64,000 nt of DNA. Origin: an uncultured Clostridia bacterium (GTDB taxonomy: Bacteria > Bacillota > Clostridia > Christensenellales > CAG-138). The DNA is taken from the NCBI GenBank assembly GCA_946411635.1, contig CAMKES010000001.1:87696-151695 (forward strand), written 5' to 3'. The stretch's first letter is position 1. Each line of letters begins with the position of its first letter. The notes below the pieces were generated by a model. The model saw nothing but the letters and a program-made list of their open reading frames with translations, had not been told where the DNA came from and did not search any database. A program made the translations under genes and the position numbers. Positions 45,501-52,231 of the stretch are shown in pieces.

Positions 45501-47339
45501 ACCGGAGGTTTTGCTGATATCGGTGGTCCAGACGTTGTTCCAGAAACCGGCGGACATATAGGTCATGTCGTCGACGTCGTACTGCGGCGCGTCGTCGCCG
45601 GTGTACGCCTTCACGATGTCTTCGGTATAGCCGTTTTCGGTTTTATAATACAGATGATCCGGGTCCTGGAAGACGATCGGACAGCGCGGAAGATTGAAGA
45701 ACAGACGGACGACCGTGGAGCCGTCGCCCATCACGAGGATCGTTGCCGTCGATCCCTCGTACAGGTCGGATTTGGAGGTGTTGTAGGACCAGGGCGCGGC
45801 ATAGGTGCCGTTCCGGTACGTCGGATTGTCGCCGTTCGCGTCAAAATGGATCTCGTCTTCCACAAGGCCCATGTCAAAGGAGACGTTCTTCAGAACGGTT
45901 TTTACGTCGCTGAACGACAGCGCCGTTCCGGCATAAGCCATGCTGCCGGCATTGTGGGTGCTGTCTACCAGGATCGTTCCGGTGAGGTAGTATTTGCCCT
46001 GTTCGAGATAGGAGGTGGACTCGACGTACAGCTCCACACGGAAACCGACTTTATCGGCAACGACCCACTTCGCGTAAATGCTCGTGTCCGCTTCCAGCGC
46101 GCTTCCGAACGTGAACGCATTGTTCGTTTCGACTGCGCCGTCCATCAGATACCAGCCGTCGAACCGGTAACCGGCAAGCGTCGGCGCTTCGGGCGCGACC
46201 GTGGGTTCACCGGCTTCCACGAAGACGGGCGGGATATAGGAGCTGCCCTTCGTGTTGAAGGTCAGCCAGAAACCGACCTTCGCGATCGGGTACAGATCGA
46301 CGTTGCCGCTGCCGTGATCGAGCACCAGCACATCGCCGTCCGCGTATTCCGTGCCGCTCGTTCCCGCGGTTTTCCAACCGAGGATCGTCATCGGCGTGCC
46401 GTTGTCCGAGCGCGGCGTGACGGCGGGGCTGTTCGCGATCAGCGTGGTCGAAACGGTGCCGCCTTCCGCAGGACGTTCGAAGAATCTCGTTTCGAGGATG
46501 CTGTCCTCGCCGCCGTTTTCAAAATCGTGGAAAAATACGAAGATGATGTTGTCTTCGCTGACAAACTTTGCGTAAAGCGTGGCGGGGGAGAGCTCCGCGC
46601 CGGTTTTGCCGAAGCCGTCGAACGCCTCGGTGCACGCTTCGTTCGCATACCAGCCCATAAAGACGTATCCGTCCTTCACGGGGTTTTCCGGCATCTCCAG
46701 CACTTCGGTCTTCTTCAGGATGACCTTCAGATATTCTTCACCGTCCGACAGGAACGTGAAGGTGACGGTCTCCTGATGATCGATAACGGACTGCACGCCG
46801 GTCTCCGGACCGACGGGTGCGAGATCGACCGGATCGACCGGGCTGATCGGTTCGACGGGATCCTCAGGCTCCGCGGGATCGACGGGTTCCGCCGGTTCAA
46901 CGGGATCCTCAGGCTCCGCGGGATCGACGGGTTCCGCCGGTTCAACGGGATCCTCAGGTTCTGCCGGATCGACGGGTTCCGCCGGTTCAACGGGATCCTC
47001 AGGTTCTGCCGGATCGACGGGCTCCGCCGGTTCAACGGGATCCTCAGGTTCTGCCGGATCGACGGGCTCCGCCGGATCGACGGGCTCCGCGGGATCAACG
47101 GGTTCTTCGGGCTCCGCCGGGTCGGCGGGTTCTTCGGGATCCGCGGGGGCCTCCGGGCCGACCGGATTTTCGTGATCGAATCCTTCGCGGCTGCCGATCG
47201 AAACGCCGTTGCCGCTCGTTTTCTGAATCAGGTCCTTGTCGCGGGCGGAATCCGCCAGCGCGGCTGCAGGCAGAAGCTGCAGGACCATGATCGCCGCGAT
47301 GAGGATCGCGAGTATACGCTTTTTGCCGAAAAGCTTCAT
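39579..47339 (-). CDS. giant secreted repeat protein with MBG, InlB, Cna-B-like and degenerate phosphoesterase domains
   Basis: 2586 residues. Signal peptide (1 to about 30), then a Pro/Glu/Asp repeat region (about 60-175; 15-residue period), InlB-type beta repeats (about 190-430 and 890-1000), MBG domains (about 1170-1350 and 1610-2310), a Cna-B collagen-adhesin-like fold (about 1356-1440) and a pilin-type isopeptide-like domain (about 1446-1600). Four 88-residue copies (about 1807-2160) lie among the MBG units. The C-terminus (about 2313-2586) is calcineurin-like phosphoesterase in shape, but GHTHG is replaced by SSCTSG and other metal ligands are gone. There is no LPXTG motif. ATG at 47339 has GGAGGAAG upstream. 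Confidence 0.88.
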   Translation of the reverse strand: MKLFGKKRILAILIAAIMVLQLLPAAALADSARDKDLIQKTSGNGVSIGSREGFDHENPVGPEAPADPEEPADPAEPEEPVDPAEPVDPAEPVDPAEPEDPVEPAEPVDPAEPEDPVEPAEPVDPAEPEDPVEPAEPVDPAEPEDPVEPAEPVDPAEPEDPVEPISPVDPVDLAPVGPETGVQSVIDHQETVTFTFLSDGEEYLKVILKKTEVLEMPENPVKDGYVFMGWYANEACTEAFDGFGKTGAELSPATLYAKFVSEDNIIFVFFHDFENGGEDSILETRFFERPAEGGTVSTTLIANSPAVTPRSDNGTPMTILGWKTAGTSGTEYADGDVLVLDHGSGNVDLYPIAKVGFWLTFNTKGSSYIPPVFVEAGEPTVAPEAPTLAGYRFDGWYLMDGAVETNNAFTFGSALEADTSIYAKWVVADKVGFRVELYVESTSYLEQGKYYLTGTILVDSTHNAGSMAYAGTALSFSDVKTVLKNVSFDMGLVEDEIHFDANGDNPTYRNGTYAAPWSYNTSKSDLYEGSTATILVMGDGSTVVRLFFNLPRCPIVFQDPDHLYYKTENGYTEDIVKAYTGDDAPQYDVDDMTYMSAGFWNNVWTTDISKTSGTVVTLADPIRLGTFTEGDKTYKYQWKVTNGWKTTTCHPDTYNPHYRGNYSSNFAGKTVTVTLQKVELGESFWSYKIYMWYPVLSTADQAELKRNGELKQTWADYSSNAPSPDGQEYYLEICHIGSVNNNPNTFSVSYGHDGFTVLGNDHIILEKDDTFTVNPTNTEGNPYYVSRSQLQKVSRHDVLHLFHHRNEVKLSYYPGLGMEPEMLENVPFNDALGLHQYTKATLVADESTRSQAGVTYLFNGWMSNSGELIKDFTGKYVFPCYDASFNGVWSPVTYTVVFDPKGGTFSGEPSVSVTSGEQIAKPSADPQKEGETFIGWRLADGRTPFYFGTIFNDEALESMPGYDAETRTLTLIAVYSSTEGYKVVYDANGGTGTVPIDDNEYRLGSYACIMGGSNLQKGSLKFIGWKIKNDTSNKLYQPGSELQIKNEFLSRPDSGSEYEVRLLAQYATDYPETKITFAIRPDDKTGIEWNPSPSAWTNTETPILNNESFDLSDLSAYSFHAEFGITVPNGYYFAGWSRSSSTSDTNALGKVIVDVENEDDENIVYAILIEQKAVEIVANSGTYLYNGEEQTVKGFKEIRVDGTVFTVEGNELKFTVGGETYTVTGIVAQNTGKDAGEYPVNVTGTAQVTDSSGTDVTARFKVTTIPGKLKITPRAVTLTSASDEKIYDGTPLTNDTVTVTGDGFVEGEGATYNVTGSQTVIGESSNTFTYTLNGNTKADNYTITTKEGKLKVTNTTVEIPVTKIWEDSGEANRPASIMVHLFAHGTEVDAAEVTAADDWKHTFTAPKYAEPATDGVNEEISYYVQEDAVSGYETFITGYTITNTHKCSLEIEKNVVGGSTELDFLYTVTIGTPHIDGFDDISDFMLHFHVNKVTASGTEDLLTAAERDRIGSEMWSYLTAQGGSGKAEFTLSFTLKHGEKVVISPLRYGTTYSITESGTPGYIPSTSEENTGTNGSSLAKDGTLAGHESVVFTNTFRPAIKITSATKEWTYDGKLHKEEVYTVEYTAAESTTSYDEEEEQNVTTVTTKTVTLEADAGSDGKVFTLPTGDKITITPTEDGVRNYGDSAAENNTFSQALTNAAGDDVTAQYPEIETEYGTLSIKKRTITMTSADDTKVYDSTPLTNDTVTVTGDGFVEGEGATYNVTGSQTNVGSSKNTFTYALNETTLAENYDITTKEGTLTVTPAGDVVVTITGHFNTSPYDGTKHEVKGYDVEISNPLYKESYFTFSGTAKAERTDAGKTMMGLAEDQFANTNPNFKTVTFLVTDGYQEILPIETTVTITGHTDTVDYDGTEHKVTGYDVKISNPLYKESYFTFSGTAKAERTDAGKTMMGLAEDQFANTNPNFKTVTFLVTDGYQEILPIETTVTITGHTDTVDYDGTEHKVTGYDVKISNPLYKESYFTFSGTAKAERTDAGKTMMGLAEDQFANTNPNFKTVTFLVTDGYQEILPIETTVTITGHKASYVFDNRTFAAEGYDVEIENPLYKESDFAFSGTAKVEAINAGVYEMGLAEDQFENTNPNFKTVTFLVTDGELTISKRPVILKSESATKVYDGTALEKPVVQILGMGFAKGDEPVVRALGSVTDVGTAVNAIDVLFPTGADNYDITLDEGTLEVTPRIVTVRADSKVKKFGSKDPELTATVSGLLSGDTVDYTLEREPGEKIGEYPITPSGEETQGNYIVVYVPGMLRITKPGEFEIVWFSDAKIAKEGARTDALAAMVDWILGCASDANVIAAFTTGSTAGTFNDADIEAKAVELLGKLRSKYFGIAGTIDVDGDAMDYGPFAARGLLHPQAVFGDGEIWVRRFAEHGILTIGIGFHKLAETDEEREDQQKRIDFVNAQIAAVDPAKYSTILFVNDYVDEAGSLTEFGKLIEEEIVKKNAGVRLILSSCTSGTVRTEMQYDGRTVNVLAFNYAADEENGLGFMRILRFDPDTRDIAVTTYSPVYDREFYDEAKKGNDMFTLTNAY
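40870..41921 (-). repeat. four tandem 264-bp units inside the giant gene
   Basis: Each unit encodes 88 residues starting TVTITGH. Boundaries by the ETT codon at 41129, 41393 and 41657 show an exact 264-bp period. Units at 41130-41393 and 41394-41657 encode identical protein; the first unit (to 41921) differs in its first half, the last (40870-41129) in most of its sequence, suggesting recent expansion by unequal recombination. Confidence 0.9.
46815..47130 (-). repeat. 45-bp minisatellite coding a Pro/Glu/Asp-rich tract
   Basis: About five units of 45 bp, seen as a recurrence at 46861 and 46906, encode the 15-residue motif EDPVEPAEPVDPAEP. Synonymous changes between units (glycine and alanine codon differences) show that it is not a recent single copy burst. 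A spacer or stalk-like extended structure is likely. Confidence 0.9.
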
Positions 47340-47591
47340 TATTCTTCCTCCGTAAACAGTCAGGTCTATACCGTCCGCGCGCGGACGGACAACCGCAGCC
47401 GAATAACCGGCGCAGCGTCCGGACAGAGCGTTTTCCCGCGGAGAGACCCGTCAAAAGGTCCGAAGCCGGCAGGAGAACAAATTTCTCGGTTTTGTTCGAT
47501 TATTCGGCGCGCTTTGTACAATTCTCTGCATACGGTTTTTCGATCGAAGTCCGAAAGACAGGACAAAAAACGGCTCGTGGTCCCGTATGCA
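47340..47591 (-). ncRNA. long structured leader of the giant surface protein mRNA (unknown class)
   Basis: The predicted transcript begins near 47591, about 250 nt before the start codon. Its first nucleotides (complement of 47583-47591) pair perfectly over 9 bp with the complement of 47527-47535. A second 9-bp long-range stem (47500-47508 with 47398-47406) encloses several small hairpins, among them a perfect 7-bp GAACAAA/TTTGTTC stem, and a GC-rich palindrome ccgtccgcgcgcggacgg lies at 47371-47388 just before the ribosome binding site. I do not recognise it as any known riboswitch class. Confidence 0.5.
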
Positions 47592-47597
47592 CCGAAC

Positions 47598-47627
47598 ATT
47601 ATAATATGGGCAAAAACGACCTGTCAA
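47598..47627 (-). promoter_or_regulatory. promoter of the giant surface protein gene
   Basis: Perfect -35 TTGACA (complement of 47622-47627), 18-bp spacer, perfect -10 TATAAT (complement of 47598-47603). Confidence 0.8.
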
Positions 47628-47639
47628 CGAAGTATATGA

Positions 47640-47940
47640 TATATTATCAAAGGACGAAAAACGGGCAAAACACGCAAATCGGAATTTTGCCGAAAATCGT
47701 TGATTTTACTGGGTTTTTCGGCGCTTTTTCCGAAAAGTCGGAAACCGGGGAAAAAGGCGGATCTCCGACCGGACGGCAACGGCCGGACCGAATTGCCCGA
47801 AACGCGGGAACCGGCGTCCGGAAACGATGCGAACGGCGCTGCGTCCCGGCCGGACCGCGAAGCGGGATCCGCCGCCCGGTTTTTCGCGGAAATGTACAAT
47901 CCGAGTCCGCGCTTTTGTACAGAACAGAGGGGGGTTGCAT
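47640..47940. other. intergenic stretch with no gene recognised
   Basis: Between the promoter of the giant gene and the recA terminator. It is GC-rich, has several partial inverted repeats such as ccggccgg-type runs, and an ATG with AGGGGGG upstream at 47940 whose frame is antisense to recA. I see no coding sequence, tRNA, or repeat that I can support. Confidence 0.5.
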
Positions 47941-47941
47941 G

Positions 47942-47975
47942 AAAAAAACAGGATCCTCCGGTTTCGGAGGACCCT
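47942..47975 (-). terminator. terminator of recA
   Basis: 11-nt arms aggatcctccg/cggaggaccct with one mismatch (47950-47960 with 47965-47975) and a T-run on the minus strand. Confidence 0.85.
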
Positions 47976-47989
47976 GCGTTCCGTATTTC

Positions 47990-49069
47990 TCAGAATTCGG
48001 GCGGGGGAACGAGATCGTCGTCTCCGCGGAGCGCGGCTTCACGCGCGCGGCGCTTTTCTTCCGCGGCAGCGGCGTCCTTTCTGCGCTGCTCTTCGATCTG
48101 CGCCTTGATCGCGTTTTCGATCTCGTTGCAGACCTCGGGGTTGTCCTTCAGGAACAGACGCGCGTTTTCGCGGCCCTGCGCCATGCGCATCTCGCCGTAG
48201 GAGAACCAGGAGCCGGACTTGATGATGATGCGGCGGTCGATCGCCATATCGAGGATGCAGCCTTCCTTGGAGATGCCCTCGCCGTAGAGCATATCGAACT
48301 CCGCGGTGCGGAACGGCGGCGCGACCTTGTTCTTGACGATTTTTACGCGCGTACGCGAGCCGACCGCCTCGTTGCCGTTCTTGAGCGTTTCGATGCGGCG
48401 GACGTCCATGCGCACGGAAGCGTAGAACTTCAGCGCCTTGCCGCCGGTCGTCGTTTCGGGATTGCCGAACATGACGCCGACCTTTTCGCGGAGCTGGTTG
48501 ATAAAGATCACGACGGTGTTGGTCTTTGCGACGCAGCCGGTGAGCTTTCTCAGGGCCTGCGACATCAGCCGCGCCTGAAGGCCCACGTGCGAATCGCCCA
48601 TGTCGCCCTCGAGCTCCGCCTTCGGAACGAGCGCTGCGACCGAGTCGATGACGATCACGTCGATGGCGCCGCTTCGTGCGAGCGCTTCCGCAATGTCGAG
48701 CGCCTGCTCGCCGGTGTCCGGCTGGGACACGTAGAGATCCTCGATCTGTACGCCGAGGTGCTCCGCGTAAACGGGATCGAGCGCGTGTTCCGCGTCGATG
48801 AACGCCGCGGTGCCGCCCATCTTCTGCGCCTGTGCGACGATGTGCAGGGCGATGGTGGTTTTGCCGCTGGATTCCGGTCCGAAGATCTCGATGACGCGGC
48901 CGCGCGGCACGCCGCCGACGCCGAGCGCGAGATCCAGGTCAAGGCATCCGGTCGGGATCACGGAAACGGGCACGCGCGACGCGTCGCCCAGCTTCATGAT
49001 CGCGCCTTTGCCGAAGTTTTTTTCGATCTGGCTCAGAGCGATCTCCAATGCTTTTTCTTTTTCCAACAT
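47990..49069 (-). CDS. recA: DNA recombinase RecA
   Basis: 359-residue strand-exchange ATPase. It has Walker [10 protein letters not shown] (about residues 59-67), Walker [19 protein letters not shown], and the loop-2 [18 protein letters not shown] at 49069 is chosen because AGAGGA lies upstream; an in-frame GTG 21 nt earlier would remove the usual spacing. It follows cinA, the classic pgsA-cinA-recA order of Firmicutes. A clear SOS box could not be found. Confidence 0.98.
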   Translation of the reverse strand: MLEKEKALEIALSQIEKNFGKGAIMKLGDASRVPVSVIPTGCLDLDLALGVGGVPRGRVIEIFGPESSGKTTIALHIVAQAQKMGGTAAFIDAEHALDPVYAEHLGVQIEDLYVSQPDTGEQALDIAEALARSGAIDVIVIDSVAALVPKAELEGDMGDSHVGLQARLMSQALRKLTGCVAKTNTVVIFINQLREKVGVMFGNPETTTGGKALKFYASVRMDVRRIETLKNGNEAVGSRTRVKIVKNKVAPPFRTAEFDMLYGEGISKEGCILDMAIDRRIIIKSGSWFSYGEMRMAQGRENARLFLKDNPEVCNEIENAIKAQIEEQRRKDAAAAEEKRRAREAALRGDDDLVPPPEF

Positions 49070-49123
49070 GTCGTGTTCCTCTCTTTCCACGTCTTGCGTA
49101 TATAGTAGTATATCACATGTCCG

Positions 49124-50359
49124 TTATTTCGTACAGATATTTCTTCGCAGCAGATCGAGCGCGTTGAGCGTCGCGGTATGCCGGATGCGGTCGCGGTCGC
49201 CGAACAGGTTCAGCCGCTTCACGACCGTTCCGTCTCTGCCCGCCAGCGCGACGAACACCGTGCCGACCGGCTTGTCCGGCTCGCCGCCGTCCGGTCCGGC
49301 GTATCCCGTGGTGGACAGGGCGAAATCCGTTCCGGCGGCCTTTCGGCAGCCCTCGGCCATTTCACGCGCGCATTCCTCCGAAACCGCGCCGACGGTGTCG
49401 AGCGTTTCCTTCCGCACGCCGAGACGGCGCATCTTCGCGTCGTTCGAGTACGTCACGTCGCCCTCGACGAAATACGCGGAGCTGCCGGGATAGTTGATAA
49501 ACGCGTCGGCGAGCCTGCCGCCGGTGCAGCTTTCCGCAACGGCGAGCGTTTTGCCCGCGTCGATCAGCGCGTGATGACAGACCTCCGCAAGCTCTCTGCC
49601 GTTCGTGTCGTACACGACGTCGCCGATCGTCGCTCTGATCTGTGCGATCACGGGCGCAACGAGCGCTTCGCCCTCGGCGTCGTCGCGGCAGCGTGCGGTG
49701 ACGCGCAGCGTGACCTCGCCGGTCTTTGCGTACGGCGCGATCGTCGGGTTCGACTGATGCTTGATCAGCTCGTCAAGCCGGTACGTCACGTCCGACTCGC
49801 CCATGCCGAAGATGCGGACCTCACGCGAATACAGCCGGTGACCGCTCTTCTCGAGCAGGTAGGGAAGCACGTGGTTCAGAAACATCGGACGAAGCTCGCG
49901 CGGCGGTCCCGGCATCAGGATCGCGGCTTTGCCCTCTGCTTCCATGATGCAGCCGGGCGCGGTCCCGTTCGGATTCGGAAGGATGATCGCGTCCTTCGGG
50001 AACATCGCCTGTTTTTTGTTGTTCGGCGCGACCGTGCGGCCCCGGGATTCAAAATAGGAAACGATCCCGTTCCATTCGTTCTCGAACAGCACGAGCTCTT
50101 TGCCGAGCGCTTCCGCGACGGTTTCCTTCGTAAGATCGTCGTCCGTCGGGCCGAGTCCGCCGGACAGCAGCACGACGTCCGCGCGCGAAAGCGCGGTCCG
50201 CACCGCTTCGGCAAGCCGTTTCGGATTGTCGCCGACGACGACCTGGTGATACATGTCGATGCCGGAGGGCGCGAGTTCCTTTGCGATAAAGTGCGCGTTG
50301 GTGTTCAGGATCTGCCCCATCAGAAGCTCGGTCCCGACGCAGATCAGTTCAGCGATCAT
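49124..50359 (-). CDS. cinA: CinA-like competence/damage-inducible protein
   Basis: 411 residues: an N-terminal MoCF (molybdopterin-binding-like) domain with VGTELLMGQILNTNAHFIAKELA and LSGGLGPTDDDLT, and a C-terminal nicotinamide nucleotide amidase domain with AVAESCTGGRLADAFINYPGSSAYF. It removes ammonia from NMN in pyridine nucleotide recycling. It overlaps pgsA by 11 nt and lies upstream of recA, as in many Firmicutes. Confidence 0.94.
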   Translation of the reverse strand: MIAELICVGTELLMGQILNTNAHFIAKELAPSGIDMYHQVVVGDNPKRLAEAVRTALSRADVVLLSGGLGPTDDDLTKETVAEALGKELVLFENEWNGIVSYFESRGRTVAPNNKKQAMFPKDAIILPNPNGTAPGCIMEAEGKAAILMPGPPRELRPMFLNHVLPYLLEKSGHRLYSREVRIFGMGESDVTYRLDELIKHQSNPTIAPYAKTGEVTLRVTARCRDDAEGEALVAPVIAQIRATIGDVVYDTNGRELAEVCHHALIDAGKTLAVAESCTGGRLADAFINYPGSSAYFVEGDVTYSNDAKMRRLGVRKETLDTVGAVSEECAREMAEGCRKAAGTDFALSTTGYAGPDGGEPDKPVGTVFVALAGRDGTVVKRLNLFGDRDRIRHTATLNALDLLRRNICTK

Positions 50360-50945
50360 GGAAATTCAGCACTCCTTTGTTCTTCACGATATACTCGATC
50401 GCGGACACGACCGACAGGATCAGCGCAGCGTATACCAGCGCCTCGATCACGTACAGAAGATACGGATTCAGATAGAAGAACGGCCATTCGTCGTAAAGCA
50501 GGAGCGCGATCACGGCGATGTCCTGGAACGTCGTTTTGAACTTCCCGAGCTTGCCCGCGGCGATCACGACGCCCTTCGACGCGGCGATCTGCCGCACGCC
50601 GGAGATCAGAAACTCGCGCGCAATGAACACGATCGTGAACACCGGGTGCAGCAGCCAGCGCGGATGCTTTTCGTCGGTCAGGCAGGAAAGCATCACGAAC
50701 GCGGCGACGATCAGGATCTTGTCCGCGATCGGGTCCATCAGCTTGCCGAAGTCGGTCACGAGGTTGTGCCTGCGCGCGTATTTTCCGTCCAGAATGTCGG
50801 TGATCGCGGCGGCGAGAAAGATCACGGCGGCGACCCAGTGCGCGTACGGCGCGAACGCTTCCCAGACGGAGGGAAGCAGCAGAGCGGCGATAAACAGCGG
50901 GATCAGAAGGATCCGCAGGATCGTCAGTTTGTTTGCGGTATTCAT
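50349..50945 (-). CDS. pgsA: CDP-diacylglycerol--glycerol-3-phosphate 3-phosphatidyltransferase
   Basis: 198-residue integral membrane enzyme of phosphatidylglycerol synthesis. It carries the CDP-alcohol motif in DILDGKYARRHNLVTDFGKLMDPIADK, plus about five membrane segments. ATG at 50945 overlaps the rimO stop by 4 nt (ATGA) and has GGAG 7 nt upstream; another ATG two codons earlier is too close to that site. Likely coupled translation with rimO. Confidence 0.95.
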   Translation of the reverse strand: MNTANKLTILRILLIPLFIAALLLPSVWEAFAPYAHWVAAVIFLAAAITDILDGKYARRHNLVTDFGKLMDPIADKILIVAAFVMLSCLTDEKHPRWLLHPVFTIVFIAREFLISGVRQIAASKGVVIAAGKLGKFKTTFQDIAVIALLLYDEWPFFYLNPYLLYVIEALVYAALILSVVSAIEYIVKNKGVLNFHDR

Positions 50946-52231
50946 AGGCATTCTCCAATCATATCATAGGGGTCGGCGCCGGTCAGGCGTACGGGGATAT
51001 ACTGTCCGGGTTCGTGGCGGTAGCTCGGCGCGACGCACACGAGCCCGTCCGCGTCGGGCGCTTCGCGGATCGTCCGGCCGTACGTGCCGTCCATTCCGGT
51101 CTCCTCCACGAGCATCGTCAGTTCCCGTCCGATCCAGCGCTCGTTGCGCGCTTTCGAGATGTCCTGCTGCTGCTCCATCAGAGCCGCGAGCCTGGCCTCC
51201 TTGACGGCTTCGTCTATCTGATCCGGCATCGCTTCGGCCGCCGTTCCCTCCTCGGGAGAGAACGCGAACGCGCCGACGCGGTCGAACGGATAGTCTCTGA
51301 GAAACTGCATGAGCTCCTGAAACTGCGCGTCCGTTTCACCGGGGAAGCCCACCATCATGGTGGTGCGCAGCGTGAAATCCGGATAGTTGGCGCGGATGTG
51401 ATCGAGCACGCGCTCGATATGCGCCTTCGTTCCGCGGCGGTGCATCCGGCGCAGGATCTCGTCATTGCAGTGCTGCAGCGGCATATCGAGATACGGCACG
51501 AGCGTATTGCCTTCCGCAAGCGTGTCCAGAAGCTCCGGCGTGACCGTGTCGGGATAGGTATACAGCAGCCGCACCCAACGGAACCCGCCGATGCGGTCGA
51601 GCGCCTTGAGAAGCGGGATCAGCCGCGGCTTTCCGTACAGATCCTTTCCGTAGCCGGACGTGTCCTGTGCGATGACCGAAAGCTCGGTCACGCCCATGTC
51701 CGCAAGCGCCTTCGCCTCGTCGACGAGCCGCTCGAGCGGAACGCTTCGGAGATCGCCGCGGATCAGCGGGATCGCACAGTACGCGCAGCGGTTGTTGCAC
51801 CCGTCGCCGATGCGCAGATACGCGCGGTGCGGCGGCGTGACGAGCAGCCGTTCGGGCACGATCGCGGGGGAGCAGGGCAGTCCCAGCTTTTCGCCGATGA
51901 GCCGCGGCAGCTTTTCGTATTCGCGCACGCCGAGGAACAGATCGACTTCGGGCATTTCCTCGGTCAGTTCCCTGCGGTAGCGCTCGGAAAGGCACCCGGT
52001 CACGACCAGCAGCCGGCAGCTGCCTTCTTTTTTGTACTGCGCCATCTCGAAGATCGCGTCGATCGACTCCTCCTTGGCGGGCGTAATGAACCCGCAGGTG
52101 TTGACGATCAGGATATCCGCTTCGGACGGTTCGGCCGTGAACGAATAGCCCGCCGCCTTGAGGTAGCCGAGCATCGTCTGCGTATCGACCTGGTTTTTGG
52201 CGCATCCGAGCAAGATCACGCCGACCGTCAT
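50942..52231 (-). CDS. rimO: ribosomal protein S12 methylthiotransferase
   Basis: 429-residue radical-SAM enzyme adding a methylthio group to an aspartate of S12. The UPF0004 cysteines lie in LLGCAKNQVD, IVNTCGFI and VTGCLSERY; the radical-SAM motif is GDGCNNRCAYCAIPLIRG (CxxxCxxC) and a TRAM domain ends the protein. The CAKNQVD start and the IVNTCGFI motif are typical of RimO. ATG overlaps the ftsK stop by 4 nt. Confidence 0.95.
   Translation of the reverse strand: MTVGVILLGCAKNQVDTQTMLGYLKAAGYSFTAEPSEADILIVNTCGFITPAKEESIDAIFEMAQYKKEGSCRLLVVTGCLSERYRRELTEEMPEVDLFLGVREYEKLPRLIGEKLGLPCSPAIVPERLLVTPPHRAYLRIGDGCNNRCAYCAIPLIRGDLRSVPLERLVDEAKALADMGVTELSVIAQDTSGYGKDLYGKPRLIPLLKALDRIGGFRWVRLLYTYPDTVTPELLDTLAEGNTLVPYLDMPLQHCNDEILRRMHRRGTKAHIERVLDHIRANYPDFTLRTTMMVGFPGETDAQFQELMQFLRDYPFDRVGAFAFSPEEGTAAEAMPDQIDEAVKEARLAALMEQQQDISKARNERWIGRELTMLVEETGMDGTYGRTIREAPDADGLVCVAPSYRHEPGQYIPVRLTGADPYDMIGECL

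Noticed and set aside
39579..47339. LPXTG sorting signal at the end of the giant surface protein
   Set aside because: No LPXTG-like motif, membrane helix or basic tail at the C-terminus.
47340..47591. Cyclic-di-GMP, T-box or other named riboswitch in the leader
   Set aside because: None of the conserved motifs of those classes could be found in the minus-strand leader; the structure is reported as unknown.
40026..47639. A single open frame of more than 2500 codons on the strand opposite the giant gene
   Set aside because: It is an antisense shadow produced by codon bias in the real gene; its protein is rich in Arg, Asp and Val with no signal peptide, domains or ribosome binding site.
47940..49105. 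ATG with a GGGGGG run upstream at 47940, reading opposite recA
   Set aside because: The frame lies entirely antisense to recA and its terminator, and the protein has no recognisable features.
48600..49110. SOS box upstream of recA
   Set aside because: No sequence close to CGAACNNNNGTTCG was found near the start of recA or in the upstream gap.
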